A model generated the notes under the pieces. It was not told the origin of the DNA, did no database searches, and saw nothing but the letters and a program-made list of their open reading frames with translations. A program made the position numbers and the translations under genes. Below, one piece after another: positions 15,457 to 26,917 of a stretch of DNA of 64,000 nt (positions are counted from its first letter, which is position 1; each line of letters opens with the position of its first letter). This stretch comes from Streptomyces sp. Tue 6430 (GTDB lineage: Bacteria > Actinomycetota > Actinomycetes > Streptomycetales > Streptomycetaceae). Where the stretch lies: the NCBI GenBank assembly GCA_021568835.1, contig JAKGSH010000010.1, positions 1,798,001-1,862,000 on the forward strand, in the 5' to 3' direction.

Positions 15457-18400
15457 TCAGTCCTCCGTGGTGGCCGAGACGGACGGCACGGCCTGCTGCG
15501 CCGCCGCGGTCGTCGTCTTCGACGCCGACTTCGCGGCCTTCTTGGCCGTCGTCTTCTTGGCCACCGTCTTCTTCGCGGCCGTCTTCTTCGCGACGGTCTT
15601 CTTGGCGGCGGCCTTCTTCGCCGTGGCCTTCTTCGCCGTCTTGCGGGCGGCCGTCTTCTTGACCGCGGCGCCCTCCTCCGGCTCCTCGACGGTCTCCGCC
15701 GCCTCGACGGTCTCCGCCGCCTCGGCGGTGGCCGAAGCCTCCGCCGGGACCTCGGCCGGGGCCGCCGTGGGGGCGTCCGCCGGGGTCTCCGCCGCGGCCG
15801 ACGGGACGACCACGACGGCCGTCTCCTCGGACGCGGTGGGCGCGGTGGCCTTGCGCACGGCACGGCGTCGCGGACGGGGCGGAGCCGCGCTCTCGACGAC
15901 CGGCTCGGCCACGGGCTCCGCGGCCGGCTCGGTGACGGGCTCGGCCTGTGCCCCGGGCTGCTCCGCCGGAGCCTGCGCGACCGCGGGCTCGGCGACCGTC
16001 ACCACGGCGGCTTCCGCTCCGGCGGGCGAACCGGCCGGCGCGGACACCTTGCGCGTGGCCCGTCGGCGCGTACGGCCCTTGGGCGCGGCCTCCTCGACCG
16101 CCGGGGCCTCGACCACGGGCGTCTCGGCGGGGGCCTCGGTGACGGGGGCCTCGGTGACGGCGGTCTCGACGACCGGGTCCTCGACGGCCGGCGGCGCGGC
16201 GTGCGCGGCGGCGGCCTCGGCCGGCTGCACCGGGCGCTCGGTCTCCGCCTCGGCGGTCACGTCCTGCGCCGTGGGCGCCTGTGCGACCGGCCCGGACACG
16301 GCCTCCCGCTTCGGCGCACCGCTCTTCGGCGCACCCGCGGGGGCCGAGGCCCGGCGGCTCGACCGGCGGCGGCCACGACCGCGGCCGGCGGCGGCCTCCG
16401 CCTCGGCGACGCTGCTGTACAGCTCCTCGTCGGGCTCGAAGTCGGGCGCCTCCAGGGCGACCGGCTCGGCGGCCTCGGCGGCGACCTCGGCCGCGCTCTC
16501 GGTCTCCTCGACGGTGCTCACCACGGCCTCGGCGGCGGTCTCGTGCTCGTGCTCGTGGGCGTCGCCGCCCCGGCCGCGCTTCTTGCCGCGCTTGCCGCCG
16601 CCACCGACGGCGGTCGGCTGGTCGAGGTGGACGATGACACCGCGGCCGTTGCAGTGGACGCAGGTCTCGGAGAACGACTCCAGCAGGCCCTGGCCGACCC
16701 GCTTACGGGTCATCTGCACCAGACCCAACGAGGTCACCTCGGCGACCTGGTGCTTCGTGCGGTCCCGGCCCAGGCACTCCAGCAGGCGCCGCAGCACCAG
16801 GTCCCGGTTGGACTCCAGCACCATGTCGATGAAGTCGATGACGATGATGCCGCCGAGGTCACGCAGCCTGAGCTGGCGCACGATCTCCTCGGCCGCCTCC
16901 AGGTTGTTCCTGGTGACCGTCTCCTCGAGGTTGCCGCCCTGGCCGGTGAACTTGCCGGTGTTGACGTCGACGACGACCATCGCCTCGGTCCGGTCGATCA
17001 CCAGCGAACCGCCGCTGGGCAGCCAGACCTTGCGGTCCAGCGCCTTGGCGAGCTGCTCGTCGATCCGGTAGGTGGCGAAGACGTCGACCTCGGAGGTCCA
17101 CTTCGACAGCCGGTCGGCCAGGTCCGGGGCGACGTGGGAGACGTAGCCGTGGATGGTCGACCAGGCCTCGTCACCGCTGACGACGACCTTGGTGAAGTCC
17201 TCGTTGAAGATGTCGCGCACGACCCGGACGGTCATGTCCGGCTCGCCGTAGAGCAGCGTCGGGGCGTTGCCGCTCTTGGCCTTCTTCTGGATGTCCTCCC
17301 ACTGCGACTGGAGCCGCTCGACGTCACGGCGCAGCTCGTCCTCGCTCGCGCCCTCGGCGGCGGTGCGCACGATGACGCCCGCGTCCTCGGGGACGATCTT
17401 CTTGAGGATGCTCTTCAGCCGGGCCCGCTCGGTGTCGGGCAGCTTGCGGCTGATGCCGGTCATCGACCCCTCGGGCACGTACACGAGGTAGCGGCCCGGC
17501 AGGGAGACCTGGCTCGTCAGCCGAGCGCCCTTGTGCCCGATCGGGTCCTTGGTGACCTGGGAGAGGACCGGCTGGCCGGACTTCAGGGCGGACTCGATGC
17601 GGCGCGGCCCGTTGGCCATGCCCAGCGCCTCGAAGTTGACCTCGCCGGCGTACAGGACGGCGTTGCGGCCCTTGCCGATGTCGATGAAGGCGGCCTCCAT
17701 CGACGGCAGCACGTTCTGGACCTTGCCCAGGTAGACGTTGCCGACGTAGGAGGTGGCCTGCTCCTTGTTGACGTAGTGCTCGACGAGCACGCCGTCCTCC
17801 AGGACGCCGATCTGCGTGCGGTCGCCGTGCTGGCGGACGACCATCACGCGCTCGACGGCCTCGCGGCGGGCCAGGAACTCGGCCTCGGTGATGATCGGGA
17901 CGCGTCGGCGGCCCTGCTCACGGCCTTCACGGCGGCGCTGCTTCTTCGCCTCCAGACGGGTCGAGCCCTTGATGGACTGGACCTCGTCGGACGGCTCGCC
18001 GGCCTTGCGCGGCTCGCGGACCTTGACGACGGTGCGCTCCGGGTCACCGGCGTCCGGCTCGGCGTCGGTCGAGGAGTCCCCGGCACGGCGGCGACGACGG
18101 CGACGACGGCGGCTGCCCGCGGTGGAGCCCGTCTCGTCGTCGGCGGAGCCCTCCTCGGCGTCCTCGTCCTCCTGCTCCGCGGTGTCCTCGGCGTCCTGCG
18201 CGGCCTGCTCGGCGGCCAGGTCGTCGGCTTCCGCGTCACCGGAGTCGCCCTCGGCGCTGTCACCGCGACGGCGGCGACGGCCACCGCGGCGGCGACGGCG
18301 GCGCGACGCGCCCTCGTCGGTGTCCTCGTCACCCTCGGCGGTGTCGTCGGCGGCCTCGTCGGCCTCCTCCGGCTCCGTCTCGTCCTCGGCGGCGGGCCCG

Positions 18401-19671
18401 GCAGCGGGCTCGGCGGCCCCGGCCGGCTCGGCGGGCTCCTCCGCGGGACCGGCACCCCGGCGCCTGCGGCGGCGGCGCGGCCCGGTCTGCTCCTCCGGCA
18501 GTTCCTCGGCGACCTCGACCGGCGCCACGGGCTCCTCGACGGGCTCCTCCACCTCGGCCCCGGCGGCAGCGGCCTCGGCCGCGGCGCGCTCGGGCGTCTG
18601 GAAGCGCGGCTCGGTGAACACGGGCGCCTGGAACACGGCGACCGCGGGACGGGCGGGAGGACGCGGGGCGTCCTCCTCGCCGGCCGGCGGCGGGGGCGCG
18701 GAGAATCCGACGGCGGCCTTGCGGGTGACGCGCCGACGCCCGCGGCGAGGGCCGGCCTCCTCCTCGGCCTGCGGCGCGGGCGCCTCGGGCGCCTTCGCCT
18801 CCACGACGGCGGGCTCGGCGGGAGCCTCGGCCTGCTCCGGCGCCGCGGCGGCGGCGCGGGCGGCCCGACGGCGCGTACGACGCGGGGCCTCCTCGGCGGC
18901 GGGCGCCTCGGCGGGCGCGGCCTGCTCGGCGACGGCGGGCGCCTCGGCGACCTGGGCGCTGGTCTCGGCGGCCTCGACGGCGTCGGCGGCCTCGGCCGCC
19001 TGCGGGGCACCGGTGGGGGCCGTCGCCCGGCGCGTGGCCCTGCGGCGGCTCCGCCCGGCGGGCGCGGCCTCGGCGGGCTCCGCCGTCACGGCGGCCTCGG
19101 GAGCGGCACTCTCGGAGGTCACCGCGGTCACCGCGGTGGCCTCGGGGGTCTCGGGGGTCTCGGTCTGCTCCACGGCGGCGGGTGCCGTCACGGTACGGGT
19201 GGCCCGGCGGCGGGTACGGCGCGGTGCGGGTTCCTCGGCGGGGGCCTGCTCCGCGGCGGCGCCGGCCTCGACCGGCTCCGCCGGTGCGGCGGCGGTCGCG
19301 GGCACCACGGTCTCGGCGGCCTCGGCCGCGGCGGAGGCGTCGGCCGGAGCGCCGGCGGGCGCGGACGCCCTGCGGGTGGCGCGACGGCGCGGACGGGCGG
19401 CGGGCGCCGCCTCCTCGGCCTGCACGGGGGCCTCGACGGCCTCGACGACGGTGTCCGTCGTCTCTTCCTCGGTGTCCCCGGTGTCCTCGGTGTCCTCGGC
19501 GACCGCCACGGTCGGCTCGACGGTCTCGGCAGAGGCCTCGGCGGCGCCGGCCGGCGGGCCCGCCGGCCGGGAGGCGGCACGGCGCCGACGACGCGGCGGC
19601 AGGGTGTCGCTCGGGGTGTTGTTCGATGCGGAGTCCGGAACGGACTCTGTGGATTCGGTCGGTTCGAGCAT
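15457..19671 (-). CDS. rne: Ribonuclease E/G with long repetitive N- and C-terminal arms
   Basis: Endoribonuclease for rRNA maturation and mRNA turnover. Of 1404 residues only about 580-1010 form the catalytic core: S1 RNA-binding domain (YVGNVYLGKVQNVLPSMEAA), then VVVDVNTGKF and IIVIDFIDM with the metal-binding aspartates, and the zinc-link CVHCNGRG. The N-terminal 580 residues and the last 390 are low-complexity Ala/Pro/Glu sequence punctuated by arginine blocks such as RRRATRRASAPAG, repeated about every 50-60 residues, and clusters RRRRRRGGRRRRRG. The extreme C-terminus is a lysine/alanine tail (KKTAAKK type) like histone H1. Streptomyces RNase E has core-in-the-middle layout of similar length. 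The start is ATG 19671. rplU normally follows; here the glycan block intervenes. Confidence 0.95.
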   Translation of the reverse strand: MLEPTESTESVPDSASNNTPSDTLPPRRRRRAASRPAGPPAGAAEASAETVEPTVAVAEDTEDTGDTEEETTDTVVEAVEAPVQAEEAAPAARPRRRATRRASAPAGAPADASAAAEAAETVVPATAAAPAEPVEAGAAAEQAPAEEPAPRRTRRRATRTVTAPAAVEQTETPETPEATAVTAVTSESAAPEAAVTAEPAEAAPAGRSRRRATRRATAPTGAPQAAEAADAVEAAETSAQVAEAPAVAEQAAPAEAPAAEEAPRRTRRRAARAAAAAPEQAEAPAEPAVVEAKAPEAPAPQAEEEAGPRRGRRRVTRKAAVGFSAPPPPAGEEDAPRPPARPAVAVFQAPVFTEPRFQTPERAAAEAAAAGAEVEEPVEEPVAPVEVAEELPEEQTGPRRRRRRRGAGPAEEPAEPAGAAEPAAGPAAEDETEPEEADEAADDTAEGDEDTDEGASRRRRRRGGRRRRRGDSAEGDSGDAEADDLAAEQAAQDAEDTAEQEDEDAEEGSADDETGSTAGSRRRRRRRRRAGDSSTDAEPDAGDPERTVVKVREPRKAGEPSDEVQSIKGSTRLEAKKQRRREGREQGRRRVPIITEAEFLARREAVERVMVVRQHGDRTQIGVLEDGVLVEHYVNKEQATSYVGNVYLGKVQNVLPSMEAAFIDIGKGRNAVLYAGEVNFEALGMANGPRRIESALKSGQPVLSQVTKDPIGHKGARLTSQVSLPGRYLVYVPEGSMTGISRKLPDTERARLKSILKKIVPEDAGVIVRTAAEGASEDELRRDVERLQSQWEDIQKKAKSGNAPTLLYGEPDMTVRVVRDIFNEDFTKVVVSGDEAWSTIHGYVSHVAPDLADRLSKWTSEVDVFATYRIDEQLAKALDRKVWLPSGGSLVIDRTEAMVVVDVNTGKFTGQGGNLEETVTRNNLEAAEEIVRQLRLRDLGGIIVIDFIDMVLESNRDLVLRRLLECLGRDRTKHQVAEVTSLGLVQMTRKRVGQGLLESFSETCVHCNGRGVIVHLDQPTAVGGGGKRGKKRGRGGDAHEHEHETAAEAVVSTVEETESAAEVAAEAAEPVALEAPDFEPDEELYSSVAEAEAAAGRGRGRRRSSRRASAPAGAPKSGAPKREAVSGPVAQAPTAQDVTAEAETERPVQPAEAAAAHAAPPAVEDPVVETAVTEAPVTEAPAETPVVEAPAVEEAAPKGRTRRRATRKVSAPAGSPAGAEAAVVTVAEPAVAQAPAEQPGAQAEPVTEPAAEPVAEPVVESAAPPRPRRRAVRKATAPTASEETAVVVVPSAAAETPADAPTAAPAEVPAEASATAEAAETVEAAETVEEPEEGAAVKKTAARKTAKKATAKKAAAKKTVAKKTAAKKTVAKKTTAKKAAKSASKTTTAAAQQAVPSVSATTED

Positions 19672-19948
19672 GCGGGCGTATCTCCCGTCAGGCTCCCGGG
19701 CGCCGCGCTGGTCCGGTGCCGATCACGGTGGATCGGCCGCCGTTGACGTCCGCGGCTCGCGCTGTGCGCGGTGCCGCCGTCCGGGGCGCGGGCGCCGCAC
19801 GGGAGCTCTCTAGTGTCCTGTCTCGCCGGTTCCGTACACCGAATGTGCACGGCCTGGCGAAAGTCTTGTGGGCGGTGCGCTGCCCGACCCAGGTGGCTCC
19901 CGAGTGCGAGGGCTGCGCTACGGCGTGCGTCCCTGTGCGGAACCTTCC

Positions 19949-20713
19949 TTACGCCGGCGCCTTCGCGGTGGCAGTCACATCGGCCGTTGTCAGGGCCTCG
20001 GCTGCCTCGCGGTCGGGCGCGAGCGGGTCGGTCACCGCGCCGGTCTCTTCATCGAACAGCCCCTGCGCCAGCCTGGTCACCCCTGCGGGGACCGGCGGCG
20101 CCAGGTCGGCCACGGCGCGAAGACCGGACAGGACGTCGTCGGGTCGAACGGCAGGCGTCACGTGCCGAACAACCAGCCGCAGTATCGCACAGGGCTGGTC
20201 CGTCGGCCTATCGGCCTGTGGATCCAGTGTCTCGAGGTGGACGACGGCGGAGCGGGCGTCGAAGGTGCGGACGCCGTTCTTCATCAGCCGCTGGACCTCG
20301 ACGGTGTCGGCCGCCACGAAAGCGGCCACCGCGCGGTCGGCTTCCGCGGGGTCCACGCCCGGCAGGCGCATCTCCCACACGGAGGCCGTGAGCCGGTCGG
20401 CGAGCCCGGACGTCCGGGCCTCGACCGCGTCGACGATGTCGAGCCCGGTGGGCAACGACTCGTCGAGCAGCTCACGCAGCTTCTGCGGGTCCCGCGCCGC
20501 AGTGAGCGCGATCTCCAGGTACTCCGCCTCGCTGCCCGTGCCGGTGGGTGCGGCATTGGCGTACGACACCTTCGGGTGCGGCGTGAACCCCGCCGAGTAC
20601 GCCATCGGCACCTCGGCACGGCGCAACGCGCGCTCGAAGGCACGCTGGAAGTCACGGTGGCTGGTGAACCGGAGGCGGCCGCGCTTGGTGTAGCGCAGGC
20701 GGATGCGCTGCAC
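19949..20713 (-). CDS. TIGR03936 / DUF2344 radical-SAM-linked protein
   Basis: Conserved partner of radical-SAM enzymes of the TIGR03960 type, often fused to them or adjacent. The 254-residue protein starts with IRLRYTKRGRLRFTSHRDFQRAFERALRR and continues PMAYSAGFTPHPKVSYA, the family signature. Function is not known; a role in tRNA or RNA modification has been supposed. The start is taken as GTG 20713, the only ATG or GTG after the in-frame TGA about 50 bases upstream. Its likely partner radical-SAM gene is two genes upstream at 21989-23913, separated by a repetitive membrane protein. Confidence 0.85.
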   Translation of the reverse strand: MQRIRLRYTKRGRLRFTSHRDFQRAFERALRRAEVPMAYSAGFTPHPKVSYANAAPTGTGSEAEYLEIALTAARDPQKLRELLDESLPTGLDIVDAVEARTSGLADRLTASVWEMRLPGVDPAEADRAVAAFVAADTVEVQRLMKNGVRTFDARSAVVHLETLDPQADRPTDQPCAILRLVVRHVTPAVRPDDVLSGLRAVADLAPPVPAGVTRLAQGLFDEETGAVTDPLAPDREAAEALTTADVTATAKAPA

Positions 20714-20761
20714 CGCGGGTGCGGGCGGCGGGCCTTCGGGCTGTCGCTTGCCCAGTGTCGT

Positions 20762-21823
20762 TCAGTCCTTCGTGAGAGCGGTCGTACTGCTATCAAGAGT
20801 ACGTGTCCCGCGCCCGGAAGGTTCCCGCCGGGCCACGGGCTCCGGCTGCCGGGGCCCGCCGAACAGCAACCGCCGCACGTCGGCGCGCACCTGCCGCACG
20901 GACGCGCGGGCGGCGGCCAGGGCCTGCCGTCCGGTACGGCCCGCGGCGCGCGCGGCCTCGGCGGCGGGCCGCAGCACGACGTCGCGGACGAGGTGCCCGA
21001 CCGGCGTCAGCACCCTGCGGTACAGCAGGCGCACCGGCTCCACGAAGATCCACCGCAGGAGGGTCCCGAGGATCCGTCCGACGGCGAGCGAGAGGTGTCC
21101 GGCGATCCGCCAGGCGTGCCGCAGGGCGTCCCCCACCTCCCGTCCGACGACGGCGAGGACACGGCCGGCCGGCGCGAGGACCCACCGCCACAGGGCCGAC
21201 GCGGGCAGCGTCACGAGGACGACGAGGACGCGGGCGACCAGGTGCAGGACCCGGCCGATCCCCGTGACGAGCAGGACGAGCAGCCGCCACACCCCCAGCA
21301 CGCACCAGGCGATCGCCCGCCCGGCGGGGGCGAGGACCCAGGCGTACAGCCGACGGGCGGGTACGGCGACCAGGTACCGCGCCAGCCAGGCCAGGGCAGC
21401 TCCCAGACCGACGGCCGCGGGGGTGAGGACGTGCGCGTACAGCCAGGCCAGGGCGTGGCCGACGGGGGTGAGGAGGCGGCGGTGGCACCACACCAGCGGG
21501 GCCACGACCAGCACCCTCACCAGCAGGGCCAGGGCCTTGCCGAGGGGGACGACGGCGTACCGCCACAGGCCCGCCAGGGGCAGGACCACCAGGACCCTGC
21601 CCAGCCACAGCAGGGCCCGGCCGAGCGGACGCAGCAGGATGCCGTTCAGGAAGCGGCCGGCGACGACGAGCGCGTCCCACGCCATGCGCACCGGCAGGAC
21701 CAGTACGAGCGCGACGATCCGCACGGGCAGCCGGATCGCGACGACGAGACACCCCTCGGGCTGCTGCGGCGCGGGCTGTCGGACGGGGGGTTCACCGGAC
21801 GGTTCGTCGAGGTCCATACCCAT
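20762..21823 (-). CDS. Repetitive hydrophobic protein with VLTPxG units
   Basis: I do not recognise a functional family. The 353-residue product has no standard domain; it consists of about nine imperfect units of 20-30 residues, each with a hydrophobic-aromatic-arginine stretch followed by (V/L)L(T/A)PxGxxL, for example LLTPVGHALAWLY, VLAPAGRAIAWC, VLAPAGRVLAVV and VLTPVGHLVRDV. The units are amphipathic and rich in Leu, Val, Trp and Arg, and could lie on or in the membrane. N- and C-termini are hydrophilic. The start is uncertain: ATG 21823 (MGMDLDEPSG) or ATG 21817, neither with a strong ribosome-binding site. It lies between the two radical-SAM partners, 48 bases before the DUF2344 gene. 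Confidence 0.65.
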   Translation of the reverse strand: MGMDLDEPSGEPPVRQPAPQQPEGCLVVAIRLPVRIVALVLVLPVRMAWDALVVAGRFLNGILLRPLGRALLWLGRVLVVLPLAGLWRYAVVPLGKALALLVRVLVVAPLVWCHRRLLTPVGHALAWLYAHVLTPAAVGLGAALAWLARYLVAVPARRLYAWVLAPAGRAIAWCVLGVWRLLVLLVTGIGRVLHLVARVLVVLVTLPASALWRWVLAPAGRVLAVVGREVGDALRHAWRIAGHLSLAVGRILGTLLRWIFVEPVRLLYRRVLTPVGHLVRDVVLRPAAEAARAAGRTGRQALAAARASVRQVRADVRRLLFGGPRQPEPVARREPSGRGTRTLDSSTTALTKD

Positions 21824-21936
21824 GAGGACGCCGCGGCGGCCCGTCCGGATCCGTGTTCCCCCCGCGCGTCCCCGGCTGCGCGCCGCCGCCCGCAGGACCG
21901 GCGTCGTCGGCCGCCCGGCGCGCCCGCCCACGCACG

Positions 21937-21972
21937 AGGGCCCGGCCACACCGAACGGTACGGCCGGGCCCT
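21937..21972 (-). terminator. Terminator after the radical-SAM gene
   Basis: Arms AGGGCCCGGCC (21937-21947) and GGCCGGGCCCT (21962-21972) form an 11-bp perfect stem with a 14-base loop that itself contains CCG/CGG. It begins 17 bases beyond the radical-SAM stop codon and precedes the repetitive membrane-protein gene. Confidence 0.7.
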
Positions 21973-21988
21973 TCCTCGCGCGGTGCCG

Positions 21989-23913
<1,925 letters not shown>

Positions 23914-24032
23914 CGCGAGGTTACCTTCGTGAGCTGGCTGGGGGACCCCCGGCCGGAGGGGCTGGGGGGAGGGTGACCATCTAGCCTAACCCGCTCCCGG
24001 GGCGTCCCCGAACGCCGGAAGATCCCGGCGGC

Positions 24033-25613
24033 TCAGACCGCCGCCGCCGTGCCGATCGTCTCCCACGCCTGCGGCAGCGCCGCCTCCGCCAGTTCCGCCC
24101 GGCGTTCCTCCCTGCCGTGGAGCAGTCCGTAGGTGAAGGCGCTCTCCCCCGCCGCGTGTGCCCGGGCGGCGAGGTCGCGCAGGGCCGCGCGGGCCATCAC
24201 GCTGTCCTGGTGGTCGCCGAGCAGGCCCTGGAGGGACTTCATGTGACGGACCAGGTCGGCGGCGGGCGCGCCGAGCGCCGGCGCGGCGGCCTCGGCGCAG
24301 TAGCGGGTCCGCTTGGCCTTCTTGCGGGCCTCGTGCAGGGCCAGGTCCCGGCCGGTGCCCGGCGGCTGCGCGAGCGCCTCCTCGACCAGCGCGGCGACCC
24401 GCGCGAAGTCCTTGCGCACGGCCTTGGCGAGCACCTTCTCCGGAGCGCCCGCGGCGGCCGGCAGCAGGGGCGGTTCGCCGACCAGCCGGTCCAGCGCGTC
24501 CAGCAGCGCCAGGTACCGCGCGCCGTCCAGTACGGCGATCAGGCGTCGGCGTGAGCCGCCGCCGCCGGTCCGCGCCCAGGTGCGGAGCCGTTTGCGGACG
24601 GGGCCGACCACCAGGGGACGCGGCAGGGCGTCCAGGGCGGTCGTCAGCCGGTCGGTGAGCACCTCCTGGTCGCGGTCCACGCCCAGTTCCGCGGCGAGCC
24701 ACTTCAGTTCCCCGCCGACCGGGTCGGTGACGGTGCGGTCGAGGACCTTGGCGTAGGAGCGGAGGGCGCTGCGCATCCGGCGGGTGGCGACGCGCATGCC
24801 GTGCACGGAGTCGGGCAGTTTCCGGCGGACGGCCGGATCCAGTGCGACGATCGCGTCCCGCTGGGTGCGCAGGTATGCCAGGACGTGGTCCCCGGCGGTC
24901 GCCTCGGCGCCGGGGGCGGTCTTCCCCCGGGCGGTCTTGCCGGTGGCGGTCTTCCCGGTGGCGCGGATGCCGTCGGCCTGCGGTTTCCGCTTCGGTCTGC
25001 CGTTCTTCCTCCGTCGCGGTTCCGTCTCCGCCAGTGCGCGCGCCAGCTTCGACGCCGACCCGGACGGCCGTACGCCCGCCCCGCGGAGCCGCTTCTCCAC
25101 CTCGTCGAGGAAGCCGGGGTCGCCGCCGTCGGCGAGTTCCACCTCGATCTCGGTCCAGCGGGCGGAGCCGCCGTCCCCGGTCAGCCGGTCGGCGCGCACC
25201 GCGTCCGCGCTGACCTCGGCGAGCAGCCGGCCCTCGGCGTCGACCAGTTCGCGGACGTCGCGGGCGGAGCGGAGCCGGACGACCGGTGCCAGCTCGGCGT
25301 CCCGCACGCGGGAGCGGACCAGGCCGGCGAGGGCGCGCGGGAGGGTGTCGGACAGCGGTGCCCGGATCTCGTCGCGGACGTCGGGGGCGACGGGGAACTT
25401 CAGGTGCCAGCCCGCGTCGGAGCCGCCGGTGCGTCGCCGCAGGGTGAGGGAGGCGGCAAAGAGCCGCGCGTCGGCGGTGTCGTAGTAGGTGGCGTCCAGT
25501 TCGGTGACGCCCTTGTCGAGGACGGCGGCGACCCCGGCGAGGCCCGTCAGATCGGGCAGCCCGCCGCCGTCGGATGCGTACTTGCGCTCGACCTCGCGTT
25601 TCGTCTCCGTCAT
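24033..25613 (-). CDS. CYTH-CHAD domain protein
   Basis: Fusion of a triphosphate-tunnel CYTH domain (about residues 1-200) and a CHAD domain (about 240-520), 526 residues. The CYTH part begins with the metal-binding ExExK motif in REVERKYA and shows alternating charged strands such as LTLRRRTGG. The linker has an Arg/Lys-rich stretch with three GKTA-like repeats. The CHAD part is rich in conserved histidines and arginines (VHGMRVATRRMRSALR, LHEARKKAKRTRYCAE) that bind polyphosphate in known members. Likely a polyphosphate-associated inorganic triphosphatase. It starts at ATG 25613 and stands alone, with 104 bases to rodA. Confidence 0.9.
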   Translation of the reverse strand: MTETKREVERKYASDGGGLPDLTGLAGVAAVLDKGVTELDATYYDTADARLFAASLTLRRRTGGSDAGWHLKFPVAPDVRDEIRAPLSDTLPRALAGLVRSRVRDAELAPVVRLRSARDVRELVDAEGRLLAEVSADAVRADRLTGDGGSARWTEIEVELADGGDPGFLDEVEKRLRGAGVRPSGSASKLARALAETEPRRRKNGRPKRKPQADGIRATGKTATGKTARGKTAPGAEATAGDHVLAYLRTQRDAIVALDPAVRRKLPDSVHGMRVATRRMRSALRSYAKVLDRTVTDPVGGELKWLAAELGVDRDQEVLTDRLTTALDALPRPLVVGPVRKRLRTWARTGGGGSRRRLIAVLDGARYLALLDALDRLVGEPPLLPAAAGAPEKVLAKAVRKDFARVAALVEEALAQPPGTGRDLALHEARKKAKRTRYCAEAAAPALGAPAADLVRHMKSLQGLLGDHQDSVMARAALRDLAARAHAAGESAFTYGLLHGREERRAELAEAALPQAWETIGTAAAV

Positions 25614-25717
25614 GACCCGAATCTAGTGGCGGTCGAGCCCGGAACGGCAGGGCCGACCGGACTCGACTTCCCCCGCGTGCGGGCCCGGGGCGCGGACCGT
25701 GGTGCGGTGCGGGCCGC

Positions 25718-26917
25718 TCAGGCCGACATGGGCCGCTGGACCCGGATCGACTGCAGCAGTCCGACCGCCACCCACACCGCGAACATCGACGTGCCGCCGT
25801 AGGAGACGAACGGCAGGGGCAGGCCGGTGACCGGCATGATGCCGAGGGTCATGCCGATGTTCTCGAAGGACTGGAAGGCGAACCAGGCGACTATCCCGGC
25901 GGCGACGATCGTGCCGTACAGCTCGGTCGTCTCGCGGGCGATGCGGCAGGCCCGCCACAGGACGACGCCGAGCAGCACGATGATGAGGCCGCCGCCGACG
26001 AAGCCCAGTTCCTCGCCGGCGACGGTGAACACGAAGTCCGTCTGCTGTTCGGGCACGAACTGGCCGGTCGTCTGCGAGCCCTCGAACAGTCCGGACCCGG
26101 TCAGGCCGCCCGAACCGATGGCGATGCGCGCCTGGTTGGTGTTGTAGCCGACACCGGCGGGGTCGAGGCTGGGGTTGGCGAAGGCCGCGAAGCGGGCGAT
26201 CTGGTACTCGTCCAGGATGTGCAGCTGCCAGACGGCGAGCGCGCCGGCGGCGCCCGCCCCGAGCAGTCCGAAGACCCACCGGTTGGAGGCGCCGGAGGCC
26301 AGCAGCACGCCCAGCACGATGATGACCATGACCATGACCGACCCGAGGTCGGGCATCAGCATGACGACCAGCATCGGTACGGCGGCCAGACCGAGGGCCT
26401 GGAGGACCGTGCGGTGGTCGGGGTAGAGCTTGTCGCCGGCGTCGACCCGGGCCGCCAGCAGCATGGCCATGCCCAGGATGATCGTGATCTTCACGAACTC
26501 CGAGGGCTGGAGCGAGAAGCCGCCGCCGAGCTGGATCCAGGAGTGCGCGCCGTTGACGGTGGAGCCGAGCGGGGTGAGCACCAGCAGGATCAGCAGGACC
26601 GACAGGCCGTACAGGACCGGTACGGCGTTGCGCAGCGTGCGGTGGCCGAGCCAGACCGTGCCGATCATCAGGGCGAGCCCGATGCCGGTGTTCAGCAGGT
26701 GCCGCAGCAGGAAGAAGTACGGGTCGCCCTGGTTGATCTCGGTGCGGTTGCGGGTCGCCGAGTACACCAGCAGGGAGCCGATCAGCGACAGTGCGACCGC
26801 TGCCAGCAGTATCGGCCAGTCCAGGCGCCGCGCCAGCGAGTCGCGGGCGAAGAGCCGTGTCCAGCCGGCCCGTTCGGGTCCGTACCCGGAGACGGAGAAG
26901 CCGTTCGCGCCGCTCAT
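25718..26917 (-). CDS. rodA: SEDS peptidoglycan polymerase RodA
   Basis: Glycan-chain polymerase of the SEDS family that works with a class B penicillin-binding protein. The 399-residue protein has about ten membrane segments, the loop motif GGGFSLQPSEFVK, the conserved MPDLGS (whose Asp is catalytic in the family), AIGSGGLTGSGLF, QTDFVFTVAGEELGFVGG and the C-terminal PLPFVSYGGTS. I chose ATG 26917, preceded by GGAGGA at 7-base spacing; it overlaps the mrdA stop as ATGA, so the pair is translationally coupled. Last gene of the mreBCD-mrdA-rodA unit. In Streptomyces this cluster serves mainly the spore wall. Confidence 0.95.
   Translation of the reverse strand: MSGANGFSVSGYGPERAGWTRLFARDSLARRLDWPILLAAVALSLIGSLLVYSATRNRTEINQGDPYFFLLRHLLNTGIGLALMIGTVWLGHRTLRNAVPVLYGLSVLLILLVLTPLGSTVNGAHSWIQLGGGFSLQPSEFVKITIILGMAMLLAARVDAGDKLYPDHRTVLQALGLAAVPMLVVMLMPDLGSVMVMVIIVLGVLLASGASNRWVFGLLGAGAAGALAVWQLHILDEYQIARFAAFANPSLDPAGVGYNTNQARIAIGSGGLTGSGLFEGSQTTGQFVPEQQTDFVFTVAGEELGFVGGGLIIVLLGVVLWRACRIARETTELYGTIVAAGIVAWFAFQSFENIGMTLGIMPVTGLPLPFVSYGGTSMFAVWVAVGLLQSIRVQRPMSA

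Noticed and set aside
15415..19746. Very long open frames on the plus strand opposite rne (over 1400 codons)
   Set aside because: They are the mirror of a GC-rich gene with biased third positions; they translate to Leu/Gly/Arg-rich nonsense and lack ribosome-binding sites.
23983..23988. TAGGCT as -10 box of the radical-SAM gene promoter
   Set aside because: No -35 element at suitable distance; left out of the feature list.
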